A stretch of DNA of 64,000 nucleotides from Kerstersia similis (lineage in GTDB: Bacteria > Pseudomonadota > Gammaproteobacteria > Burkholderiales > Burkholderiaceae_B). The stretch is taken from NCBI RefSeq assembly GCF_965139615.1, contig NZ_CBCSIQ010000013.1, forward strand, positions 43,767-107,766, read 5' to 3'. Under the pieces are notes generated by a model that worked only from the letters and a program-made list of their open reading frames with translations, ran no database searches and was not told the DNA's origin. Below are positions 33,967 to 43,083 of the stretch, piece after piece (within the stretch, counting starts at the first letter, position 1; each line of letters begins with the position of its first letter). A program made the translations under genes and the position numbers.

Positions 33967-34034
33967 CCATCAGTACATACGCTTAATGGTTTCCTACCAT
34001 TTTCAGTGGAATATGTTTAGAAATAAACTATTCA
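33967..34034 (+). promoter_or_regulatory. Promoter block A of the Rieske oxygenase operon
   Basis: This 68-bp block aligns without gaps to 58140-58073 on the other strand. It begins with CCATCAG, two variable bases, then CATACGCTTAATGGTTTCC (33976-33994), identical in both. Inside it AATGGT and ACCATT (33985-34001) form a dyad. After 16 bp comes the AT-rich core at 34011-34034 (ATATGTT, AAATAAA, TATTCA) shared with two more operons. It ends 56 bp before the reductase start codon. Confidence 0.7.
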
Positions 34035-34090
34035 TCACTGATATAAGTCCTTGGCCTTGGTGCCTGGGGGCGCTGGACGTAGGAGAGACG

Positions 34091-35062
34091 ATGATGGAAA
34101 CCCTGGATCTGGTCGTGAGCGACACCAGGCAATTGACCCCGCTGGTGCGGCAGATCACCTTGCGTGCAGCGGATGGGCAGCGCTTGCCGGCTGCGCAGGC
34201 AGGGTCTCATATCAAGATTTCCGTGCCTGGCCTGGATGAGCCGCGCAGCTATTCGCTGGTGCTGGCGGCAAACGAATCCTGTACGAACGAGGGGCTGCAG
34301 GCGTATCGCCTGGGGGTACGTCTGGAGCCCGAGGGCGGTGGCGGCTCGCGTTACATGCATGGTTTGCAGGTGGGCGACGGCATCAAGGCCAGTTTGCCAC
34401 GCAACGATTTTCCGCTGCAGGAGCATGCCGGTCCTGCCGTCCTGATCGCGGGTGGCATCGGTATTACCCCCATTCTCAGCATGGCCGGTGCCTTGCAAGG
34501 GGCGGGTCGTCCGTTCCGGGTGGATTACTGCGCCAGCAGCCGTGAACACCTGGCCTTCCTGCCCGAATTGCAGGCCGTGGCCGGAGAGACGCTGGCAGTC
34601 CATGCGGCTGATGAGCCGGGAGGGCGGCTGGCGCTGGCGGCGCTGATGGCCAGCCTGCCGCGCGAGAGCCATCTCTATGTTTGCGGCCCACGGCGCATGC
34701 TCGATGAGGTGCTGGAACATGGCAAGACCCTGGGCTGGCCCGCGTGCCAGCTGCACTTCGAGTTGTTTGAGGCGGCGGCGCCGCAGGCGGGCGATCAAGC
34801 CTTTGAAATCGAGCTCAAGCAGTCCGGCCTGGTGCTGCAAGTTCCCGCGGATCGCACGATTGCCGATGTGCTGGAAGAGGCGGGTTGCGATCCCATGTAC
34901 GACTGCAAGCGCGGGGAATGCGGGGTCTGTTCGGTGGATGTGCTGGAAGGGATACCGGACCACCGCGATTACTTCTTGTCCGATTCGGAAAAAGCAGCGG
35001 GCAAGGTCATTCAAATCTGTATTTCACGCGCCAAAAGTCCGCGTCTGGTGCTCGATCTGTAG
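34091..35062 (+). CDS. Phthalate-dioxygenase-reductase-type (PDR/VanB) oxidoreductase
   Basis: A 323-residue electron-transfer protein that passes electrons from NAD(P)H through a flavin and a [2Fe-2S] centre to a Rieske oxygenase. Flavin motif RSYSLV near residue 55, nucleotide motif GGIGITPILSM near 120, and a C-terminal plant-type ferredoxin with Cys272, Cys277, Cys280 and Cys310. This order (flavin, NAD, ferredoxin) is that of class IA systems. I start at 34091, with AGGAG upstream; ATG 34094 is equally possible. It is the first gene of a ten-gene row and precedes the oxygenase genes. Confidence 0.92.
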   Translation: MMETLDLVVSDTRQLTPLVRQITLRAADGQRLPAAQAGSHIKISVPGLDEPRSYSLVLAANESCTNEGLQAYRLGVRLEPEGGGGSRYMHGLQVGDGIKASLPRNDFPLQEHAGPAVLIAGGIGITPILSMAGALQGAGRPFRVDYCASSREHLAFLPELQAVAGETLAVHAADEPGGRLALAALMASLPRESHLYVCGPRRMLDEVLEHGKTLGWPACQLHFELFEAAAPQAGDQAFEIELKQSGLVLQVPADRTIADVLEEAGCDPMYDCKRGECGVCSVDVLEGIPDHRDYFLSDSEKAAGKVIQICISRAKSPRLVLDL

Positions 35063-35137
35063 CGGGCGGACTTTGTGCGGGCCGGCCTGGCGGCGCGCCG
35101 GCCGCGCCAGGATCAGGACAACAATAGGGAGACCAGC

Positions 35138-36556
35138 ATGACGACGGAAACGCAAGGCATGGCGGTGCCAGCGCCTGAAGCGCTGCATGGCGGCTGCGGC
35201 GGCCAGTGGGGCCGTACAGACGCAACTGGCGGCAAGTACCGCAACAATCCGGCGGCCATACGCGCCCTGGTGCGCGATACGGAAGTCCATAAGGATCTGT
35301 ATATCGACCCGGAGCTGTTCGAGCTGGAGATGCGCCATCTCTTTGCCAATACCTGGGTTTATGTGGGGCACGCCAGCCAGATACCGAATAAAGGCGATTT
35401 CTATACGACGACCGTCGGCACCGAGCCGGTCATCATGGTTCGGCACAGCGACGATAGCATCAAGGTGCTTTACAACCGCTGCCCGCACAAAGGCGTGAAA
35501 ATCGCGGCGGAATCCTGTGGCAATACCGGTAAGTTCTTTCGTTGCCCCTATCACGCCTGGACGTTCCGGACGGATGGCCGCCTGCTCGCCATTCCGCTGA
35601 AGAAAGGCTATGAGAACACCGGCTTCGAAAACAGCGAAGCTACGCAAGGCATGGCAGCCGTGGGTGCAGTCGAGGTATATCGCGACTTTGTGTTCTGTCG
35701 CCTGAATCCGGAAGGCGAGGATTTCCACAGCTTCTTTGGCGAATCGCTCTCCACGCTGGACAACATGGTGGATCGTTCCCCGGCAGGCCGCCTGGAAGTG
35801 GCGGGCGGTGTCGTGCGTTATATGCACAATTGCAACTGGAAGATGCTGGTGGACAACCAGACGGATACCTGTCACCCGATGGTGGCGCACGAATCCTCGG
35901 CAGGGACGGCAGTCAAGGTCTGGAACGAAGCGCCGGCGGGCACGCCCAAGCCGATGGCGGTCGAACTGTTCGCGCCCTTTATGTCGCCTTATGAGTTCTT
36001 CGAAGGGATGGGGATCCGGGTGTGGCAGAACGGGCATGGCCATACAGGGGTGGCGGACTCGATTCACGCGGCCTATTCGGAGATCCCGGAATATTGGGAT
36101 GGCATGGTGGCCGCCTATGGCGAAGAACGGGCCAAGGCCATTCTGGGCGATGTCCGGCACAACACGGTGTATTTCCCGCACATCATGGTGAAAGGGCCGA
36201 TCCAGACCCTGCGCATTTTCAAACCGGTGGCCGTGGACAAGACCCTGGTGGAGTCATGGACCTTCCGCCTGGTGGGCGCGCCGGACAAATTGCTCGAACG
36301 CACGCTGATGTACAACCGCCTGATCAATGCGCCGACCTCCGTCGTCGGGCATGACGACCTGGAAATGTATGAACGCGCCCAGGAAGGGCTGCAATCGCGC
36401 GGGCGCGACTGGATGAACGTCGGGCGCCTGTTTGAAGCCGGGGAAGAGGGCCGTACCAATGTCGTGACCAACGGCACCAATGAAATGCAGATGCGGGCGC
36501 AGTTCCGGGCATGGTTGCGCTACATGCTGGCAGATATGCAAGGAGAGCAGGCATGA
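35138..36556 (+). CDS. Rieske ring-hydroxylating oxygenase, alpha subunit
   Basis: A 472-residue oxygenase large subunit. The Rieske cluster ligands are Cys115/His117 (NRCPHKGV) and Cys136/His139 (RCPYHAWTF); the mononuclear iron site is His246 and His251 with bridging Asp243 (TDTCHPMVAH). It hydroxylates an aromatic substrate, usually by cis-dihydroxylation, at the expense of O2 and electrons from the neighbouring reductase. The length is somewhat above the usual 420-450. Neighbours (CoA ligase, thiolase-like protein, SDR, TRAP uptake) suggest an aromatic acid, but I cannot name it. The beta-subunit gene overlaps by four bases. Confidence 0.93.
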   Translation: MTTETQGMAVPAPEALHGGCGGQWGRTDATGGKYRNNPAAIRALVRDTEVHKDLYIDPELFELEMRHLFANTWVYVGHASQIPNKGDFYTTTVGTEPVIMVRHSDDSIKVLYNRCPHKGVKIAAESCGNTGKFFRCPYHAWTFRTDGRLLAIPLKKGYENTGFENSEATQGMAAVGAVEVYRDFVFCRLNPEGEDFHSFFGESLSTLDNMVDRSPAGRLEVAGGVVRYMHNCNWKMLVDNQTDTCHPMVAHESSAGTAVKVWNEAPAGTPKPMAVELFAPFMSPYEFFEGMGIRVWQNGHGHTGVADSIHAAYSEIPEYWDGMVAAYGEERAKAILGDVRHNTVYFPHIMVKGPIQTLRIFKPVAVDKTLVESWTFRLVGAPDKLLERTLMYNRLINAPTSVVGHDDLEMYERAQEGLQSRGRDWMNVGRLFEAGEEGRTNVVTNGTNEMQMRAQFRAWLRYMLADMQGEQA

Positions 36557-37029
36557 GCGTGACCAAGGAAGACCTGGTGGATTTCGTCTATGCCGAAGCG
36601 AATCTGCTGGATGAGCAGCAGTTTGAGCAATGGCTGGCGCTGTTTACCGAAGATGGCCGTTACTGGATGCCGCTCAGCCACGGGCAGACCGACCCCTTGC
36701 TGGAAAACTCGCTGATGTACGAAGACGGCCTGCTGCTGCGCATTCGGGTCGAGCGCCTGGCCGGGCAGCGGACTTTTTCGCAGCAGCCCAAGAGCCGCAG
36801 CCACCATCTGCTGCAACGCCCGGTCGTCGAACAGTTGGGCGAGCAGGGCGAGCATGTGGTGCGTACCGCCTTTCACTACACCGAAACCCGGCAGGACCAG
36901 CAAACCATGTATGTGGGCTGGACACGGCACCACCTGGTCGAAACGCCGGCAGGCCTGCGCATCCGTTTGAAACGCGTCGATTTGCTCAATTGCGATGCGC
37001 CTTTCAGCAATATCCAGCTCTTCATGTAA
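36553..37029 (+). CDS. Ring-hydroxylating oxygenase, beta subunit
   Basis: A 158-residue protein of the cone-shaped NTF2-like fold that forms the structural half of alpha3beta3 Rieske oxygenases. Typical segments: DLVDFVYAEANLLDEQQFEQWLALF, DGRYWMPL, the conserved LLRIRVERL and SRSHHLLQRPVV. The ATG at 36553 overlaps the alpha stop codon (ATGA) after AGGAGAG. Coupled translation with alpha ensures equal amounts. Confidence 0.92.
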   Translation: MSVTKEDLVDFVYAEANLLDEQQFEQWLALFTEDGRYWMPLSHGQTDPLLENSLMYEDGLLLRIRVERLAGQRTFSQQPKSRSHHLLQRPVVEQLGEQGEHVVRTAFHYTETRQDQQTMYVGWTRHHLVETPAGLRIRLKRVDLLNCDAPFSNIQLFM

Positions 37030-37039
37030 CGAGGCAGAG

Positions 37040-38734
37040 ATGACCAAGAGCCACAGTTCCCTCCCGGAGCGTTCCGCCGCCGATCCGCTGGCGCACCCGG
37101 CCCAGGCCCCATCCGTATATGAGGCGTTTGCGCGCACGGCGGCACGCTGGCGGCAGCGGCCTTTTCTCTGTGTCCTGCCGGAAACCGCCGAGATCTACGG
37201 CGTGGCAGCCGGTGAATGGAGCTATGCGCAGGTGCTGGCCGAGGTCGATGCGCTGGCGCAGGCCTATGCTCGTGCGGGCTACGGCCATGGCCACCGGGTC
37301 GGCCTGCTGCTGGAAAACCGCCGGGTGTTTTTCTCGCATTGGTTTGCCTTGAACCGGCTGGGTGTCTCGGTGGTGCCCATCAGTGCGGAAATGCGGGCAT
37401 CCGAATTGGAATACCTGATTGGCCACTCCGAATTGATCCTGGCGGTTTCATTGCCGGAGCGCCACGCTGACCTGCTGGCCGCGGCAGAGCGGGCGGGCCG
37501 GCCCCTGGTGGTGATGACGGCCGAGGCCGAGCCGCCTGCTGCCTTGTTGCCGGCGCCGGCAGCCGGCACGCCGGATCTGCGTACGGAATGCGCCTTGCTT
37601 TATACCTCGGGCACGACGGGCCGCCCCAAGGGCTGCATGTTGTCGAATCGCTATTTCTTGCGTGCCGGGCAGTGGTATGCCGAGCTTGATGGGCTGGTCT
37701 CGTTGCAGCCGGGCGCCGAACGCATGCTGACGCCTTTGCCGCTCAACCATATGAACGCGATGGCCACTTCGACCATGGCCATGGTCATGACAGGGGGCTG
37801 CCTGATTGCGCTGGATCGTTTCCACCCGCGCAGCTGGTGGCAAAGCGTACGGGATTCCGCCGCTACCGTGGTGCATTATCTGGGCGTCATGCCGGCCATT
37901 CTGATGAAAGCGCCAGCAGACAGCAGCGATACCCGGCACGCAGTGCGCTTCGGTTTTGGCGCCGGGGTGGATGGCAAATTGCATGCGCCTTTTGAAAGCC
38001 GCTTCGGTTTTCCCTTGCTGGAGGCCTGGGCCATGACGGAAACCGGCGCGGGAGCGGTGGTGATCGCCAATCATGAGCCCCGGCATGTCGGTACCCATTG
38101 CTTCGGCAAGGAAAGCGCCGCCATGGAAGTGCGTCTGGTGGCCGATGATGGCAGCGCAGCGGCCACCGGCATGCCCGGAGAATTGTGGGTGCGCAGCAGC
38201 GGCCCGGATCCGCGGGACGGCTTTTTCAGCGCCTACTGGAAAGATCCGCAGGCAACGGAAGAAGCCTGGCAGGGCGGCTGGTTTCATACCGGTGACATCG
38301 TCAGCCGGGGCGAAGACGGCCAACTGCATTTTGTTGATCGCAAGAAAAACGTCATCCGCCGCAGCGGCGAGAATATTTCTGCCGTGGATGTGGAGACCGT
38401 CCTGCTGCAGCATCCGGCGGTGAAATCGGTGGCTGTGGCGGCCGTGCCTGACGAAGTGCGTGGCGATGAGGTGCTCGCGCTGGTCGTGCCGCATGCCATG
38501 GCGGGTGATGCGGCCGCCAGGCAAGCGGCAGCGACGGAACTGGTGCAATGGGCACTGGGGCAGATGGCCTATTACAAGGTGCCGGGCTATGTGGCCTGGG
38601 TCGAGGCGTTGCCGCTCACGGCGACCAACAAAATCCAGCGGGGAGAGATTCGGGAACTGGCGCGCCGGCTGATGGCGCAGCCGGGTGTCGTCACCGATAC
38701 CCGCACCATGAAAAAACGCCAGGAGGCCGCATGA
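37040..38734 (+). CDS. AMP-dependent acyl/aryl-CoA ligase
   Basis: A 564-residue member of the ANL superfamily that activates a carboxylic acid to its CoA thioester via an acyl-adenylate. The phosphate loop YTSGTTGRPKG, the A5 motif AMTETGAG, A7 HTGDIV, A8 with DRKKNVIRRSGENIS and the catalytic Lys in ATNKIQRGE near the C-terminus are present. Start at 37040 behind GAGG. The substrate is unknown; its place between the Rieske oxygenase and thiolase-like genes suggests it activates the ring-hydroxylated or starting aromatic acid. It overlaps the next gene by four bases. Confidence 0.91.
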   Translation: MTKSHSSLPERSAADPLAHPAQAPSVYEAFARTAARWRQRPFLCVLPETAEIYGVAAGEWSYAQVLAEVDALAQAYARAGYGHGHRVGLLLENRRVFFSHWFALNRLGVSVVPISAEMRASELEYLIGHSELILAVSLPERHADLLAAAERAGRPLVVMTAEAEPPAALLPAPAAGTPDLRTECALLYTSGTTGRPKGCMLSNRYFLRAGQWYAELDGLVSLQPGAERMLTPLPLNHMNAMATSTMAMVMTGGCLIALDRFHPRSWWQSVRDSAATVVHYLGVMPAILMKAPADSSDTRHAVRFGFGAGVDGKLHAPFESRFGFPLLEAWAMTETGAGAVVIANHEPRHVGTHCFGKESAAMEVRLVADDGSAAATGMPGELWVRSSGPDPRDGFFSAYWKDPQATEEAWQGGWFHTGDIVSRGEDGQLHFVDRKKNVIRRSGENISAVDVETVLLQHPAVKSVAVAAVPDEVRGDEVLALVVPHAMAGDAAARQAAATELVQWALGQMAYYKVPGYVAWVEALPLTATNKIQRGEIRELARRLMAQPGVVTDTRTMKKRQEAA

Positions 38735-39936
38735 TGGCGGCCGCAGAGGCCGGTGCCGCTGCGGGCAGGGGGGCGCGCGGCTATGAAGGGGTTGCCGTGG
38801 TTGTTCCGGTGACCGTTCCTTACCAGCGTTTTTCCGGGCAGACGGCGCATTGGTGGCTGGGGCAGGCGTTGCGCCAGCTGCTGCAGGGCGCCGGGCTGGA
38901 GAAGAATGCTGTCGATGGCCTGTGCGTCTCCAGTTTTACGCTGGGTAGCGATACGGCGGTAGGGCTGGTGCAGCATTTCGGGCTGTCGCCGCGTTTTCTG
39001 GAACATATTCCCATGGGCGGCGCCAGTGGCGTCGTGGCACTGCGGCGTGCCGCACGCGCCGTGCAGGCCGGAGATGCCGAAATCGTGGCCTGCCTGGCGG
39101 GCGACACGAATCAGGCCGGCTCCTTCCAGGAAACCATCAGCCAGTTCTCGCGTTTCAGCCAAGATGCTGTCCTGCCTTATGGCGCGGGCGGCCCGAATGC
39201 TAGTTTCGCCTTGCTGACGGATTACTACATGCGACGGTATGGCGCCACGCGAGAGGATTTCGGCAAGCTGTGCGTCGCCCAGCGGGATAACGCCTTGCGC
39301 AATCCGCACGCCCTGATGAAAAAGCCCTTGAGCCTGCAACAGTACCTGGAGGCTCGCCCGATTGCCGATCCTATCCATTTGTTCGACTGCGTGATGCCCT
39401 GTGCTGGCGCGGAAGGCTATCTGGTGATGAGCGCAGACAGGGCCAGGCACCTGGGCCTGCCCGCCGTTCGGGTGCTGGCGACGCAGGAACGCCATAACGC
39501 CTATCCGGAAGATGACATTCAGTACCGGGGCGGCTGGGCCATGGATCGCGACGCTTTCTATGCCCAGGCGGGTCTGGGGCCGGATGCCGTGGACTTTTTC
39601 GAAGCCTATGACGATTACCCGGTGATCAACTTCCTGCAACTGGAAGACCTGGGCTTCTGCGGCAAGGGCGAAGCGGCGGCATTCGTGCGGCGCAACGATT
39701 TCACCATTCATGGTTCCTTGCCTTTCAACACCTCCGGCGGCCAGCTGTCAGCGGGGCAGGCGGGAGCGGCGGGGGGCTATCTCGGCCTGGTGCAAGCCTT
39801 GCGGCAATTGACCGGGCAGGCAGGCGCCATGCAGGTCGAGGGCGCGCGCGTCGGTCTGGTATCGGGCTTTGGCATGATCAATTACGACCGCGGCCTGTGC
39901 ACCTCAGCCGCCATGCTGCAAAAGGAGGAATCATGA
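38731..39936 (+). CDS. Thiolase-like protein (SCP2/Ltp type) without the usual catalytic residues
   Basis: A 401-residue thiolase-superfamily protein. At the place of the nucleophile cysteine the sequence reads IPMGGASGVVAL, and the GHP motif near the end reads SAGQAGAAGG in LPFNTSGGQLSAGQAG, so both catalytic Cys and His are replaced. This is as in Ltp-type proteins that work as retro-aldolases or retro-Claisen enzymes together with a DUF35 protein, which is exactly the next gene (four-base overlap). It may cleave a beta-hydroxy- or beta-keto-acyl-CoA side chain. Start ATG 38731 or 38734, after AGGAGG. Confidence 0.87.
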   Translation: MMAAAEAGAAAGRGARGYEGVAVVVPVTVPYQRFSGQTAHWWLGQALRQLLQGAGLEKNAVDGLCVSSFTLGSDTAVGLVQHFGLSPRFLEHIPMGGASGVVALRRAARAVQAGDAEIVACLAGDTNQAGSFQETISQFSRFSQDAVLPYGAGGPNASFALLTDYYMRRYGATREDFGKLCVAQRDNALRNPHALMKKPLSLQQYLEARPIADPIHLFDCVMPCAGAEGYLVMSADRARHLGLPAVRVLATQERHNAYPEDDIQYRGGWAMDRDAFYAQAGLGPDAVDFFEAYDDYPVINFLQLEDLGFCGKGEAAAFVRRNDFTIHGSLPFNTSGGQLSAGQAGAAGGYLGLVQALRQLTGQAGAMQVEGARVGLVSGFGMINYDRGLCTSAAMLQKEES

Positions 39937-40421
39937 GCCGCGATGAAAGCCCGACGCCTTTGGCGGAGCGCTGGCCGCAAGCGCCTTTGGATCTGCCGGC
40001 AGACCAGTTGACACCGCAGCTGCGCAGCGCAGCCGGGCGGATATTGGCGGGCCATGCCGGCCTGGGGCGCCTGCATTTGCAGGTGTGCGGAGGTTGTGGC
40101 CAGGTGCAGTATCCGCCGCGTGACGTCTGCGTGGCCTGCCTGGACGGCACCCTGGATTGGCAGGACGTCGCCACCGGCGCCAGGCTGGTGTCGTGTACTA
40201 CCTTGCATCACAGCCATTTCCCTTATTTCCAGGCACGGTTGCCGTGGCGTATCGCCATGGTCAGGCTGGATTGCGGGCCGGCGGCTGTGGTGCATGTGGA
40301 CGAAGTATGCAAGGGGGAGCCAGGCGAACGCCTGACTGTCACCTTGCGGCGTGATGGCGGTGGCATGGCAGTGCTATTCGGACAACCCGAATCCATGATG
40401 GCAAACAAGGACGAATCATGA
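39933..40421 (+). CDS. DUF35 zinc-ribbon/OB-fold protein (thiolase partner)
   Basis: A 162-residue DUF35 protein: a rubredoxin-like zinc ribbon with Cys52, Cys55, Cys66 and Cys69 (CGGCGQVQYPPRDVCVAC) followed by an OB-fold of acyl-CoA-associated type. Such proteins form complexes with thiolase-like enzymes in acetyl-transfer, benzylsuccinate and steroid side-chain pathways. It overlaps both neighbours by four bases (ATGA), which strongly suggests a complex with the upstream thiolase-like protein. Confidence 0.9.
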   Translation: MSRDESPTPLAERWPQAPLDLPADQLTPQLRSAAGRILAGHAGLGRLHLQVCGGCGQVQYPPRDVCVACLDGTLDWQDVATGARLVSCTTLHHSHFPYFQARLPWRIAMVRLDCGPAAVVHVDEVCKGEPGERLTVTLRRDGGGMAVLFGQPESMMANKDES

Positions 40422-41146
40422 GTGAGCCAAATATTGCAGTAGTGACGGGCGGGAGTGCAGGCATAGGCGCGGAAATCTGCCGCCAGATGCTGGATGCAGG
40501 CTATGAGGTAGTGTCCTTGGCCCGCAGGGCGCCGGAGTGGCGTCATGCCAGGTTGAGCAGCGTACTGGTCGATCTGCTGGATGCCGAAGCCACCCGGCAG
40601 GCGGCACAAGAAGTGGCCGCCCGCCATGCGGTGACGCATTTCGTGCACAACGCGGGTGTGATCTGGCCCAAGTTGCTGGGTGAGGTCACGCAGGCGGAAT
40701 TGCAGGGCTTGACGCAGCTGCACCTGGGGGCCGCCATCGACATCATGCAGGCTGTCCTGCCCGGCATGCGCGCCCGGAATTTTGGCCGGGCGGTGCTGAT
40801 GTCCTCGCGCGGCGCGCTGGGTTTGCAGACTCGTACGGCGTACTCCGCGACCAAGGCCGGCATGATAGGCATGGCCAGAACCTGGGCGCTGGAACTGGCG
40901 GGGCAGGGGATTACCGTGAATGTGGTGGCGCCAGGCCCGGTACAGACCGACATGTTTCACGATGTGGTCGAAGCGGGCAGTGAGCGTGAGCGCAAGATTG
41001 CCGCGTCGATCCCGGTGCAGCGCCTGGGACGGCCGGACGATGTGGCGCGCGCCGTCATGTATTTCGGGGATCGGGCCAACGGCTTCGTGACCGGACAGGT
41101 GCTGTACGTCTGTGGTGGCGCCAGCGTCGGGACGCTGGTGATTTGA
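40418..41146 (+). CDS. Short-chain dehydrogenase/reductase
   Basis: A 242-residue SDR with NAD(P)-binding TGGSAGIG at residues 10-17, HNAG in place of NNAG, and catalytic SSRGALGLQTRTAYSATKAG (Ser-Tyr-Lys). VAPGPVQTDMF and CGGASVGTL at the end resemble FabG-like 3-hydroxyacyl-CoA dehydrogenases. In this operon it could oxidise a cis-dihydrodiol or a 3-hydroxyacyl-CoA; sequence does not decide. It overlaps the DUF35 gene by four bases and precedes the TRAP transporter genes by 52 bp. Confidence 0.9.
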   Translation: MSEPNIAVVTGGSAGIGAEICRQMLDAGYEVVSLARRAPEWRHARLSSVLVDLLDAEATRQAAQEVAARHAVTHFVHNAGVIWPKLLGEVTQAELQGLTQLHLGAAIDIMQAVLPGMRARNFGRAVLMSSRGALGLQTRTAYSATKAGMIGMARTWALELAGQGITVNVVAPGPVQTDMFHDVVEAGSERERKIAASIPVQRLGRPDDVARAVMYFGDRANGFVTGQVLYVCGGASVGTLVI

Positions 41147-41198
41147 GCCGGAACGGGCCGGACTGAACGCTGCCGGCTCAGGAGACAAAGGAGTTTCC

Positions 41199-41729
41199 AT
41201 GCTAGACAATGACTTGCCCGTGGTGGCTGTCGCCTGTTCCAGAGGGCCGGCCAGGGTGCTGGAAGCCATTCTGGATTGGGTGGCGGGCACGCTGCTTTTC
41301 ATCATGATGATGGTGACCACGGTGGATGTGGTGGGCCGTTATTTCTTTCATTCCCCCCTCCATGGGGCCTACGAGAGCAACGAGCTGTTGCTGGGTGTGC
41401 TGGTATTCACCGCCTTGCCGCGTGTGACCTGGCACGGCACCCACCTGACGGTCTCCATGGTCGATGGCCTCTTTTCCGCGCGTGGCCGCCGGATCAAGCA
41501 GGGCGTGCTGGATTGGGTGTCCGGCGGCATTCTTGCCGTGCTGGCCTGGCAGCTGCATCTGCATGCCAACGGCATGGCGGAATTCGGCGACCGCAGCAAT
41601 GCGCTGAACATGCCCCTGGCACCGCTGGCCTGGCTGATTGCGGCCTTGACGGCGCTGGCGGCGGTTGCTGCCCTGCTGCGTCCTTTCTTCTTCCGCCTGG
41701 CGGCGTCCGAACCTCACAAGGGAGCCTGA
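41199..41729 (+). CDS. TRAP transporter small permease (DctQ)
   Basis: A 176-residue protein with four membrane helices and the family motifs VDVVGRYFF, GAYESNELLLGVLVF and RVTWHGTHLTVSMVD. Small subunit of a sodium-driven tripartite carboxylate transporter. The large permease starts 2 bp after its stop codon, and a binding protein gene follows, so all three parts are here in the order Q-M-P at the end of the Rieske operon. Confidence 0.92.
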   Translation: MLDNDLPVVAVACSRGPARVLEAILDWVAGTLLFIMMMVTTVDVVGRYFFHSPLHGAYESNELLLGVLVFTALPRVTWHGTHLTVSMVDGLFSARGRRIKQGVLDWVSGGILAVLAWQLHLHANGMAEFGDRSNALNMPLAPLAWLIAALTALAAVAALLRPFFFRLAASEPHKGA

Positions 41730-41730
41730 G

Positions 41731-43023
41731 ATGCTCATATCCCTGCTCGGGCTGCTGGCCCTGTTGATCTGCCTGTTTATCGGCCTGCCTATTGCCTGGG
41801 GCATGCTGCTGGTCGGTGTCGTCGGCTTCAGTTTCTTTGCCGGTATGGATGCCGCGCTTTCCATGGCGGCGCAACTCAGTTTCGATACCGTCATGAGCTA
41901 CAGCTTTACGGTATTGCCGCTGTTCATCCTGATGGGCAATCTGGTCAATGCGTCCGGTTTGTCCAACGATCTCTATCGCGCTGCCTATGCCTTCATCGGT
42001 CACTTCCGGGGCGGCCTGGCAATGGCGACCATCCTGGCCTGTGGCGCCTTCAGTGCGCTGTGCGGTTCCAGCATGGCGACGGCAGCTGCCATGGGGCGCG
42101 TGGCCATGCCGGCGATGCGGCGCTACCAGTACGACGACCGTCTGGCGACGGGCAGTATTGCCGCCGGGGGTACGCTGGGGATTCTGATCCCACCCAGCGT
42201 CATGATGGTGGTCTATGGCATTCTGACCGATACGGACATCGGCAAGCTGTTCGCGGCGGGATTCCTGCCTGGCATTCTGGCCATCCTGATGTACCTGCTC
42301 ACCATCGTCATCGTGACCGCCATCAATCCGGCGCTGGGCAAGCCTGGCGAACGGACATCCTGGCGCGAGCGCCTGTCGGCGGCCAAGGGCGTCATCACTA
42401 TCACAGTGCTTTTCGTGGGCATCATGGGCGGTATCTATGGCGGGATCTTTACGCCGACGGAGGCTGCGGGGATTGGCGCATTCGGCACTTTCCTGATGAC
42501 CTTGTACCGCCGGGGCTGGAATCCGCGCCTGTACCTCACCGTGCTGATCGAAGCCGCCCAAACCACGGCCGTCATGTTCGCCCTGGTGATTGGTGCGCTG
42601 GCCTTCAATAACTTCCTCAATGTGGCCGGCTTGCCGGCGGGCCTGCAGGCTTGGGTGCAAGGCATGGATGTGCCGCCGTTGGTGGTGATTCTGGCGATCT
42701 GCCTGATCTATCTGGTGCTGGGTTGCTTCCTGGAAACCATGTCCATGGTGCTGCTGACTGTACCGATTTTCTTCCCCGTCGTCGCGGGGCTGGGCTATGA
42801 CCTGATCTGGTTCGGCATCGTGGTCGTCGTCGCGGCCGAAATCAGCCTGATCACGCCGCCCCTGGGCCTGAACCTGTTCATGATCAAAAACATCATGCCG
42901 GAGATCGGCCTGGGCACGCTGATACTCGGCGCCATTCCGTTCGTCCTGACCGATATCACGCGCCTGCTGATCCTGATTCTGGTGCCCTGGATCATCATGG
43001 TCTTGCCCAATAGCATGGGTTGA
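41731..43023 (+). CDS. TRAP transporter large permease (DctM)
   Basis: A 430-residue protein with about twelve helices. Signatures include GLPIAWGMLLVG, FTVLPLFILMGNLV, FSALCGSSMATAAAMG, GTLGILIPPSVMMVVYG, and GGIYGGIFTPTEAAGIGAF. It forms the transport channel with DctQ and accepts substrate from the periplasmic binding protein. TRAP systems linked to Rieske and CoA-ligase genes usually take up aromatic or keto acids. Confidence 0.94.
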   Translation: MLISLLGLLALLICLFIGLPIAWGMLLVGVVGFSFFAGMDAALSMAAQLSFDTVMSYSFTVLPLFILMGNLVNASGLSNDLYRAAYAFIGHFRGGLAMATILACGAFSALCGSSMATAAAMGRVAMPAMRRYQYDDRLATGSIAAGGTLGILIPPSVMMVVYGILTDTDIGKLFAAGFLPGILAILMYLLTIVIVTAINPALGKPGERTSWRERLSAAKGVITITVLFVGIMGGIYGGIFTPTEAAGIGAFGTFLMTLYRRGWNPRLYLTVLIEAAQTTAVMFALVIGALAFNNFLNVAGLPAGLQAWVQGMDVPPLVVILAICLIYLVLGCFLETMSMVLLTVPIFFPVVAGLGYDLIWFGIVVVVAAEISLITPPLGLNLFMIKNIMPEIGLGTLILGAIPFVLTDITRLLILILVPWIIMVLPNSMG

Positions 43024-43083
43024 ACCTGCCGGTTTTTGTTTCTGCATGCCCAGGCATGCATCCTTCCCTCTCTGGAGAAAGCC

